A DNA stretch of 5,210 nucleotides. Source: Planctomycetota bacterium (lineage in GTDB: Bacteria > Planctomycetota > Phycisphaerae > UBA1845 > PWPN01). The stretch spans positions 1-5,210 of the forward strand of contig JACQVT010000872.1 in assembly GCA_016209665.1 (NCBI GenBank). Direction: 5' to 3'. This document shows, piece by piece, positions 1 through 5,210 of this stretch; position 1 is the stretch's first letter, and each line of letters starts with the position of its first letter. The notes beneath the pieces are model-generated. The model ran no database searches. It saw nothing but the letters and a program-made list of their open reading frames with translations, and was not told the origin of the DNA. The translations under genes and the position numbers were made by a program.

Positions 1-1
1 G

Positions 2-1141
2 GGCGAGGGGGCCGACCGCCTGGAGGGCGGCGCCGGCATTGACCAGCTCACAGGGGATGCGGGGGACGACATCCTGATCGGCGGCGATGACGCGGACCTC
101 TTGGTGGGGGACGAGGGAGACGACCGGCTGGAGGGCGGGCAGGGTGGGGATGCCTTGGACGGAGGGGCCGGCAACGACATCCTGATCGGCGGCACCGAGG
201 ACGATCAGCTCATCGGCGGCCTCGGTAACGACATCCTCATGGGCGATGACGGGCAGGTCGTGGGCGGCGTGGTGACCCTGACCGGCGGCGCCGGCAACGA
301 TGTGCTCCAGGGCGACGAGGGGAACGACCAGCTCTACGGGCAAGCGGGCGATGACAGCCTGCTCGGCGGGGCGGATGACGACCTCCTGCAGGGCGGCGCT
401 GGGGGGGACACACTGAACGGCGAGGCCGGCAACGATATCCTGATCGGCGGCACCGAGGACGACCAGCTCATCGGCGGCCTGGGCGACGACATCCTGTTGG
501 GCGACGACGGCACCGTTGTGAGCCTCACCGTCACGCTTGTCGGCGGCACCGGAAACGACAAGCTGCAAGGCGACGAGGGGAACGATCGGCTCTACGGGCA
601 GGGGGGCGCCGACACCTTGACGGGCGGAGCGGGGGACGACTACCTGGAAGGCGGTCTGGGGAACGACTCGCTGGACGGGGAAGACGGGATCGACACGGCT
701 CTCGGGCAGGAGGGTGATGATGCCCTGGCCGGGGGGTTGGGGCCCGACCTGCTTGACGGTGGTTCTGGGGCCGACAGGCTGGACGGCGGGGCGGGGGCCA
801 ATACGCTGATCGGCGGCCCCGGGGCGGACGTCATCCTTGGCGGCCCCGATGCCGACGCGATCTTCGGCGGCGAGGACGGCGACACCATCAACGCCATGGA
901 CGGGGCGGATACCGTGGATGCCGGGCCCGGCGACGACCTGGTGATGGGCGGCCTGGGGGACGACAGCATCCTGGGCAGCCTCGGGGCCGACCGGATCCTG
1001 GGGGAGGCCGGCAACGACGCGCTGTTCGGCGGGGCCGATGCCGATACGCTCATCGGCGGCGCCGGCGACGACCTGTTGGTGGGTGCCGATGGGAATGATG
1101 TGCTCCAGGGGGACGACGGGAGCGACATCCTCTGGGGTGGC
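2..1141 (+). repeat. RTX calcium-binding repeat block 1 (residues 1-380)
   Basis: This is an almost unbroken array of nonapeptide-like units, roughly forty by eye, such as GGAGNDVLQ, GGLGNDSLD and GGAGDDLLV. It is the longest RTX stretch in the window and continues upstream past the edge. In the family, consecutive GGxGxD turns bind Ca2+ between strands of a parallel beta-roll. Units with the consensus Asp replaced (for example GGAGANTLI around base 785-811 and GGPDADAIF around base 841-867) suggest some sites are weakened. Two short hydrophobic interruptions (VVGGVVTLT near base 257-283 and VVSLTVTLV near 515-541) sit at equivalent places in a longer repeat. The block ends at ILWGG, where the Pro/Arg-rich insert begins. 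Confidence 0.95.
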
Positions 1142-4100
1142 TTCGAGCAGGTCGTCCAGTCCCGGCTGCGGCTCGGCCCAGGCGAGTTGGTGGCGGATAA
1201 GTTCGACCTGCCGCCGCGCTTCGCCTCCGAGGCGGCGCGGTTGACGCCCGAGCCGCCGCGCATCATGCCGCGTGCGGTGGCCGGTCTATCGCTGGACGGT
1301 CTGGCCACGGATGGGGCGGACGTCCTGCGCGGCGGTCTCGGCGATGACTTCCTGTTTGGGGGCGGCGATCGGGACGTCCTCGAGGGCGATGCCGGCACCG
1401 ATTACCTGGACGCGGGCGCCGGTGGGGACGCGGTGAATGGAGGCCCAGGCGACGATGTGGCCCGCGGCGGCGCCAACGACGACGTGGTGCACGGCGACGA
1501 GGGTCTAGACCAGGTGTACGGCGATGCCGGCCGCGACTACCTGTATGGCGACGCCGGGGCACCGGCACCGGACGGCAGCCAGCTCGGCCAGCGCCTCTGG
1601 GGCGGCGATGGCATTGATTTCCTCTATGCCTATGCGCCGTCAACGAGGGCGGCAGACGAAACTGGCATGGTCGGCGACGAGCTGCACGGGGGCGAGGGCG
1701 GCGACTTCCTCTATGGCAACCTGCGCCAGGACGTGCTGGCCGGGGACGGGGGCAAAGACTTCCTGCACGGCGACTTCCTCATCGGCCCGAATTATGTCGA
1801 GTCCCGTGACGCCGCCGTGGTTGGGGCTGACGACACGCTTCTTGGCGGCCCCGGCGAGGACCAGCTCTATGGCGGGGGCGGGAACGATGTGGTGTGGGGC
1901 GGCGCCGACTCGGACCGGCTCGAGGGCCAGGACGGCAACGATACGCTCTACGGCGGCAGCGGAATAGACGTGTTGGTCCTCGATACGAATTCCGAGTACA
2001 CGCAGTTCGGGGACACGTTCGACGGCCATCGCGGGGACCTGAAACCAGGCGACGTCACGGACGACAACGCCACCGACATCTTGCTGATCCAAGGCACCAC
2101 CGCGAACGACACCATCCTTCTAAGCCAGACGGCCCCGGGCACCTTGGGTCAGCTCCAGATCAAGTACAACGGCCACGACATTGTGGCAAACTGGCGCGAC
2201 GGCAAGGGCCAGCTCGTCGTGGAGCAGATCCAGGTGTCCGGCGGCATGGGGGATGACCGGATCGAGTTCGTCGACAGCCCGAATCCCGTGGACGTGTCCA
2301 GCCTGAGTGACCGCAGCGACGACTGGGTGGCCGTGCTGGACGGCGGCCCCGGGAACGACATCCTGCGCGGCACGGCCGGGCGCGATCGTCTGGACGGCGG
2401 CGAGGGGAGCGATATCCTGTACGGCCTCGCAGGCGACGACCGGCTGTTCGGGGACGGCGGAACGGCCCAGCGGGACGACCACGATGTGCTCTTCGGCGGG
2501 CAGGGCCACGACGACTTGCTGGGCGGGCAAGGCACGAACGAGCTGTACGCGTGGTCCCACGATCCGAACCCCGCTTTAACGCACCTGGGGTTCGCCGCTG
2601 GGAAGACGACCGTTCAGCCGGCGCCCACCGAGGCAGCGGTGTTCACCGCCGCCGAGCCTCTGCCGGCACGCAGCGTCCTCACCGCTCCGGCGCCATTCAC
2701 CGTGACCATCGGTGGAGTGACGCAAGACCCGGTCCTGGTGGTGGTTCCGCTGCCGGAAACGGTAACCGTTCTCACGGCGCAGGATCTCCTCACACGTGTC
2801 CAGACAGCCCTGCAGGTGGCCCATCTCGACGCCCTCCTGACCGCAAGCGTCGATGCGGAGCAGCGCGTCCGCCTGACTGCCATCGGGACTGCGGTGGGGA
2901 AGTCACTGACGATCGACACCGGACAGTTCGGGGTCTTCGTGGACCCGGAGGCCACAACGCCCGCCCACCCGAACTTCGGGAAGCTCTTCGATACCGATGG
3001 CGGCGGGATCTACGTCCTCGAGGACACGGGGCTCAACCGGGTCTTGGGTGGCCCGAATGACGACAGGTTGTACGGCGGGACCGGCCTGGACTTCCTGTAC
3101 GGGTACGGCGGCGACGACACGCTCTATCGGAAGGATGGGACCACTTTCGAGTCTCTAGACGGAGGTCTGGCAGAGGACGATTGGAAAAAGTATGCGAAGG
3201 AGACGGACAAGGTCTGGTACTACGGGGCCACGAACCTGGATGACGAGATCACCGTGGACTTCGTCACCGAGCCGGGGCTGCTGCAAGAGCATCACCTGAT
3301 CACCCGGCTGACGAAGAAGGATGGGCACTTCACCTTCGATGCCCAGGTACAGCTTGACTTCAACGCGAAAGACGCGGCGGGCAAGCCCATCTGGGACCCG
3401 CAGGACCTCGTGTTCGACGTCGCCGCCGGGAAGCCCATCGAGCCGCGCAAACTGGGCAAGCTGCTCCCGCCGGAAGGGGATTTCCTGGCCATCATCATCG
3501 ACGCCCTGGACGGTAACGACACGGTGACCATCGGGCCGACGGTCACGAAGTCGGTGTGGACCGATGCGGGCAGGGGCGACGACCGGGTAGAGATCCGTTC
3601 GGGCACCCCGATCCTGATAGATGCCACCGAGCGCCCCATCCGCAACGACGAGCTGGAAAACGCCTACGACCTGGGGCCGGTGAGCGAGAGCACCACCTTC
3701 ACCGGCCTCACGCTGGACAGTCCCGACGACGAAGACTGGTACACCTTCAGCCTCGGCTTCACGCCCCAGCCCGGCGATTCGCTGACCCTGGCCGGGTCCT
3801 CGCCCCTGGACCGCCTTGGTCTGGAGATCCGGGACACCGCGGACAACGTCCTGTTCGACTATCGCCAGGACCAGGCCGAATACAACGACGCGAAGAAAAG
3901 CGCCTTTGGCCTGGGAGACATCCAGTCACTCGGCCGGGTCACCGGGCTGTCCCTTCATGACGCCAAGGACGTGGACTGGTTCAAGTTCACCTTGAGCCGC
4001 GACGGCCTGGCCGGCGACAGGCTCCAGGGAATCGCAGATACGGAAGGTGCAGCGCTGCGGCTGGAGCTGGTGCAGCAGGATGGCAGTGTCCTGCGCACTT

Positions 4101-5209
4101 CCGACACCGGGACCATCGCCGACCTTTCGGGGGTCCAGGCGGGCGAGTACTGGCTCAAGATCGCCGGCACGAAAGCCACCCGATACGACCTCGTGCCCTC
4201 CTTCGGGGGGAGTGGCCAGCGCGTGCTGGATCTGGGCGCCGGGCGCCTGGATCCCGACCTGAGCCGGATCAGACTGGCGGCGGGCACGCCCTACCGGATC
4301 CGCGTCACCTCGGATCGGATTCCCACCATCTATCAGCTTGCTTTCGCGTTCCTCGGGGACCCGGACGGGGCCGAACCCAACGACGCGAAGGACACCGCGT
4401 ATGACCTGGGCGACCTGCGGACGGTCGGCCGCGTGGCCGGCCTTTCCTTGCACGCCGCCAGCGACGTGGACTGGTTCAAGTTCACGCTTCTGCAGGATGC
4501 CGGCGCCTCGGACGCGGTCCAGCTTGAGGCTCAGGGCGGGGGTGGTCCGTTCACCATTGAGTTGGTAGCGCAGGACGGAACGCCTCTGCAGACAGGCACC
4601 AACGGCAAGATCGGCCTTTCGGGGCAGAAGGAAGGAGACTACTGGTTGAAGGTCTCGGGCACGGCACCGGGACGGTACGAGGTGCTTCCTTCCGTGGGGG
4701 CGGCGCGGCGCGACACCCTCGATCTAGGTGCTCAGACTGTCAGGAACCTGGCGCAGAACGCGCGCATCTTGCGCCGGGACGTGATCCTGGGTGGCACCGG
4801 CAACGACGTGCTCTCAGGCGGATCGGGGGAGGAGTGGCTCTTCGGCGGTCCCGGCAACGACGTGCTCACCGGCGGGCAGGACCGCCAGGCCAGCGACTTG
4901 CTATTCGGCGAAGGCGGGGACGACATCTTCCAGCTCATCCCCGACGACCTGCCCCTCATCAAGGGCACCCAGCGAACACTCATCCCGACGCAAAGCGACA
5001 GCTTCAACGGCGGCCCGGGCGTTGACCAGGTGCTGTTCCTGGGCGGCGATCTGGACCGGAAGGGGCAGCCGGTGCCCGACTTCGTGGCCATCCGGTACAA
5101 CACACAGCTCCACCGGTACGAGTTCACCAGCAAGGTCTGGGACATCGCGAACCAGGAATTCGTGAAGGACCCGGTGACCGGCCAGTTCGATCAGCGGTAC
5201 GTGTACTAC
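2..5209 (+). CDS. Giant RTX (hemolysin-type calcium-binding) multidomain protein with PPC-like modules, partial at both ends
   Basis: This frame is open for all 1736 codons of the window with no stop, and it is the only frame that gives coherent protein domains throughout. The start and stop codons lie outside. Seen directly: five blocks of glycine/aspartate nonapeptides of the RTX form GGxGxDxUx (residues 1-380, 438-657, 780-847, 1014-1043, 1594-1643), separated by non-RTX modules, and three PPC-like modules with DEDWY or DVDWF cores at residues 1245, 1323 and 1488. Family knowledge: RTX arrays bind Ca2+ and fold as beta-rolls outside the cell, usually after type I (ABC/MFP/TolC) secretion guided by a C-terminal signal; PPC domains (Pfam PF04151) are beta-sandwich accessory domains of secreted proteins. 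Inference: an extracellular or surface-attached giant protein. No HExxH, GxSxG-type catalytic motif, membrane helix or signal peptide was seen, so adhesin, S-layer-like, toxin or enzyme roles all remain possible. Coding and RTX assignment are near certain; function is unknown. Confidence 0.95.
164..679 (+). repeat. Tandem duplication of an 86-residue (258-bp) RTX super-unit
   Basis: Copy 1 is bases 164-421 (residues 55-140) and copy 2 is bases 422-679 (residues 141-226), with no length difference. Aligning the two translations by eye gives 64 of 86 identical residues. The first 30 residues are nearly the same (shared ILIGGTEDDQLIGGL), while the last third has drifted to the general RTX consensus. 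Each copy carries a 10-residue non-RTX segment (QVVGGVVTLT against TVVSLTVTLV) at the same position, and it is this insert that shows the duplication is of the long unit and not just nonapeptide phasing. Residues 1-54 before copy 1 align in register with the end of the unit and could be the tail of an earlier copy, but any RTX array would align to some extent. Confidence 0.85.
1142..1312 (+). other. Pro/Arg-rich non-RTX insert between RTX blocks (residues 381-437)
   Basis: About 57 residues in the same open frame lack the GGxGxD pattern. The segment is rich in Arg, Pro, Ala and Leu (for example FDLPPRFASEAARL and PEPPRIMPRA) and is more basic than the strongly acidic RTX blocks on both sides. 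It starts just after ILWGG and ends where GADVLRGG restores the RTX pattern. The role is unknown: a flexible linker, an extended loop on the beta-roll, or a protease-exposed spacer would all fit. No motif of a known domain was recognised. Confidence 0.7.
1313..1972 (+). repeat. RTX calcium-binding repeat block 2 with three insertion loops (residues 438-657)
   Basis: RTX units resume with GADVLRGGLGDDFLFGGG and continue to YGGSGIDVL. Aromatic residues are frequent at the strand position (DYLYG, DFLYA, DFLYG, DQLYG), unlike block 1, where Leu and Ile prevail. Three stretches interrupt the array: residues 520-531 (APAPDGSQLGQR, bases 1559-1594), 545-557 (bases 1634-1672) and 592-609 (bases 1775-1828, containing IGPNYVESRD). 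Each is followed at once by a good RTX unit, so they look like loops bulging from a continuing beta-roll, not breaks of the fold. That structural reading is inference. Confidence 0.92.
1973..2338 (+). other. Non-RTX beta-rich module A (residues 658-779)
   Basis: The segment begins LVLDTNSEYTQF, passes through an Asp-rich stretch (GDVTDDNATD) and then shows alternating hydrophobic patterns typical of beta-strands: NDTILLSQ at residue 702, LQIKYNG at 718-724, NW at 730-731, VVEQIQVSGGMGDDRIEFV near 738-756. The NDT and GDDR turns keep the flavour of RTX turns without the nine-residue spacing, so the module may extend the neighbouring beta-roll as a larger beta-helix. RTX repeats resume at DGGPGND. 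I do not recognise a named Pfam family with certainty. I have an unverified impression of a similar NDTI...YNG...W arrangement in other giant RTX proteins. Confidence 0.7.
2339..2542 (+). repeat. RTX calcium-binding repeat block 3 (residues 780-847)
   Basis: Units DGGPGNDILRG, DGGEGSDILYG, LAGDDRLFGD and FGGQGHDDLLGGQGTNE make up about seven RTX units. A short insertion, GTAQRDDHD, lies in the middle (about residues 820-828). The array ends at GTNELYAW, after which the Gly/Asp pattern stops and a Pro/Ala/Thr-rich linker begins. Family knowledge gives Ca2+-binding beta-roll for such repeats; with so few units this block probably depends on flanking modules for stability, which is inference. 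Confidence 0.92.
2543..3040 (+). other. Pro/Ala/Thr-rich linker plus small alpha/beta module, possibly flagellin-IN-like (residues 848-1013)
   Basis: Residues 848-898 form a linker low in Gly/Asp and rich in Thr, Ala and Pro. Residues 899-972 (bases 2696-2917) then read as strand (FTVTIGGV), strand (DPVLVVVPL, TVTVL), a likely amphipathic helix (AQDLLTRVQTALQVAHLDALL) followed by strand TASVDAEQRVRLTAIG and GKSLTI. This order, a beta-hairpin, then a helix that starts after a Thr/Ala-x-Asp-Leu cap, then a strand ending in RLTA, resembles flagellin hook-IN-type repeats (PF07196), but the match is by pattern only. Residues 973-1013 (QFGVFVD ... DTDGGGIYVLEDTGLN) lead back into RTX repeats. Codon use and GC content look like the rest of the gene, so there is no sign of recent transfer. 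Confidence 0.55.
3041..3130 (+). repeat. Short RTX repeat block 4 (residues 1014-1043)
   Basis: Three consecutive RTX units are visible: VLGGPNDDRLYGG, TGLDFLYGY and GGDDTLYR. Tyr and Phe occupy the strand positions, as in block 2. The patch is too short for a free-standing beta-roll and most likely caps or joins the modules on either side; the sequence itself shows only the repeats. Confidence 0.88.
3131..3649 (+). other. Unassigned beta-rich domain B between RTX and PPC-like modules (residues 1044-1216)
   Basis: About 173 residues with no RTX spacing. Visible landmarks: TTFESLDGGL, Trp at 1061 and WYY at 1072-1074, LDDEITVDFVTEPGLL near 1079-1094, a strand pattern HFTFDAQVQLDFNA followed by a charged KDAAGKPIWDP, LLPPEGDFLAIIIDALDGNDTVTI around 1154-1176, and GRGDDRVEI at 1191-1198. 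It has higher Lys content than the RTX blocks. The GNDTVTI and GDDRVEI turns echo RTX turns, so a beta-helix continuation is plausible. It ends in PILIDATERPIRND, just before the first PPC-like module. I cannot name a family; I have an unverified recollection of similar segments in other giant RTX proteins. Confidence 0.65.
3650..3874 (+). other. PPC-like module 1 (residues 1217-1291)
   Basis: The module has the usual pre-peptidase C-terminal order: an N-terminal ELENAYDLG, strands STTFTGLTL, the signature SPDDEDWYTFSL (Asp1245-Trp1246-Tyr1247), then SLTLAGSSPLDRLGLEIRDTADNVLF. Pfam PF04151 domains are beta-sandwiches found in secreted proteins, often next to peptidases or as binding and spacer domains. 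The D-W-Y/F core matches the DVDWF cores of the next two modules, but the rest is diverged and it lacks the closing YWLKI strand those modules have, so it may be a shortened or different subtype. No peptidase domain is visible in this window. Confidence 0.7.
3875..4369 (+). other. PPC-like module 2, first copy of the duplicated unit (residues 1292-1456)
   Basis: The unit starts AEYNDAKKSAFGLGDIQSLG, has the signature DVDWFKFTL at residues 1323-1331, then LRLELVQQDGSVL, LSGVQAGEYWLKIAGTKATRYDL, the typical closing half of a PPC domain. The G-x-YWLKI-x-G pattern is the equivalent of the family's G-x-Y-x-L/V-x-V-x-G strand. A further sixty or so residues (LDLGAGRLDPDLSRIRL, PYRIRV, YQLAFAFLGDPDG) extend it to the start of the next copy. 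By family knowledge it is an extracellular beta-sandwich; the ligand is not predictable. Confidence 0.75.
4370..4733 (+). other. PPC-like module 3, second copy of the duplicated unit (residues 1457-1577)
   Basis: It begins AEPNDAKDTAYDLGDLRTVG exactly 165 codons after the start of module 2 and keeps DVDWFKFTL (residues 1488-1496) and GDYWLKVSG. Over the first 39 residues I count 27 identities with module 2. A one-residue gap lies before LSG in the second half. Homology runs to LDLGA (residues 1573-1577) and then stops: module 2 continues with a further extension, whereas this copy passes through NLAQNARILRRD into RTX repeats. This points to a duplication whose second copy was joined to, or overwritten by, an RTX array. 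Confidence 0.75.
4781..4930 (+). repeat. RTX calcium-binding repeat block 5 (residues 1594-1643)
   Basis: RTX units VILGGTGNDVLSGGSGEEWLFGGPGNDVLTGG, written here as three consecutive turns, are followed by a short insertion (QDRQASD) and LFGEGGDDIFQL. The unit SGSGEEWLF has Glu in place of the usual Asp and Trp at the strand start, both uncommon. The block follows directly on the third PPC-like module, and its return shows that the RTX architecture continues after the PPC-like region. Confidence 0.92.
4931..5209 (+). other. Beta-rich segment C, cut by the window end (residues 1644-1736)
   Basis: After a Pro/Thr-rich stretch (IPDDLPLIKGTQRTLIPT) one isolated RTX-like turn (NGGPGVDQVLFLGGD) is seen, followed by FVAIRYNTQLHRYEF, with Tyr-Asn at 1699-1700, and VWDIANQEFV with Trp1713. 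The order of a D-x-V/I strand, a YN strand and a downstream Trp recalls module A near base 2105-2194. The frame is still open at the last complete codon (YVYY), so the domain and the gene continue beyond the window. No family name can be given. Confidence 0.6.
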
Positions 5210-5210
5210 C

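Noticed and set aside
164..679. Direct DNA repeats as a CRISPR array or transposon ends
   Set aside because: The repeats are in-frame protein repeats of 27 and 258 bp with drifted sequence; there are no uniform spacers, terminal inverted repeats or transposase.
640..1398. Long minus-strand open frame encoding a Ser/Pro-rich protein (SPxPP repeats)
   Set aside because: The SPxPP pattern is the reverse-complement reading of GGxGxD codons in GC-rich DNA. Similar minus-strand frames occur under the other RTX blocks (334-561, 2149-2535, 4732-5145). The plus-strand reading explains the sequence fully.
2726..2776. Hydrophobic stretch DPVLVVVPLPETVTVL as a membrane segment
   Set aside because: Too short, broken by Pro, Glu and Thr, and better explained as beta-strands of a small module.
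2551..3060. Plus-strand frame-1 ORF of 169 codons as a separate small gene
   Set aside because: It overlaps the main frame completely, is Arg/Gly/Pro-rich low-complexity sequence, and the main frame reads through with a coherent module in the same place.
3290..3310. EHHLITRL as a possible zinc-protease HExxH motif
   Set aside because: The spacing is wrong (E-H-H instead of H-E-x-x-H), and no downstream third ligand in a suitable context is visible.
3926..4453. Minus-strand 175-codon ORF opposite the PPC-like modules
   Set aside because: No recognisable domain, and it lies opposite a well-supported coding sequence. Lack of stops is expected at this GC content.

Overview
The window lies wholly inside one very large protein-coding gene. 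The plus-strand frame that starts at base 2 stays open without a single stop for 1736 codons and runs off both ends, so start codon, stop codon, promoter, terminator and neighbouring genes are all outside the window. I see no intergenic sequence, RNA gene, mobile element or CRISPR array. The DNA is GC-rich with G/C-ending codons preferred. The protein is acidic and rich in Gly and Asp. This suggests a Gram-negative-type, high-GC bacterium of the kind that exports giant RTX proteins (for example a proteobacterium or a planctomycete or relative), but the taxonomic guess is weak.

Layout (residue numbers count from the codon at base 2). Residues 1-380 are a long RTX (hemolysin-type Ca-binding, GGxGxDxUx) array containing a higher-order tandem duplication of 86 residues. 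Residues 381-437 are a Pro/Arg-rich insert. Residues 438-657 are a second RTX array with three insertion loops. Residues 658-779 are a non-RTX beta-rich module. Residues 780-847 are a third RTX array. Residues 848-1013 hold a linker plus a small alpha/beta module that resembles flagellin-IN-type repeats. Residues 1014-1043 are a short fourth RTX patch. Residues 1044-1216 are a beta-rich domain of unknown function. Residues 1217-1577 are three PPC-like (bacterial pre-peptidase C-terminal) modules, the last two an in-phase tandem duplication. Residues 1594-1643 are a fifth RTX array, followed by a further beta-rich segment (1644-1736) cut by the window edge.

Taken together this is the middle of a giant secreted or cell-surface protein. 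By family knowledge the RTX arrays would fold into calcium-loaded beta-rolls outside the cell after type I secretion, with the PPC-like and unknown modules as beta-sandwich or beta-helix spacers or binding domains. No catalytic motif (for example HExxH), membrane segment or signal peptide is visible in this part, so enzyme, adhesin and toxin roles cannot be told apart.
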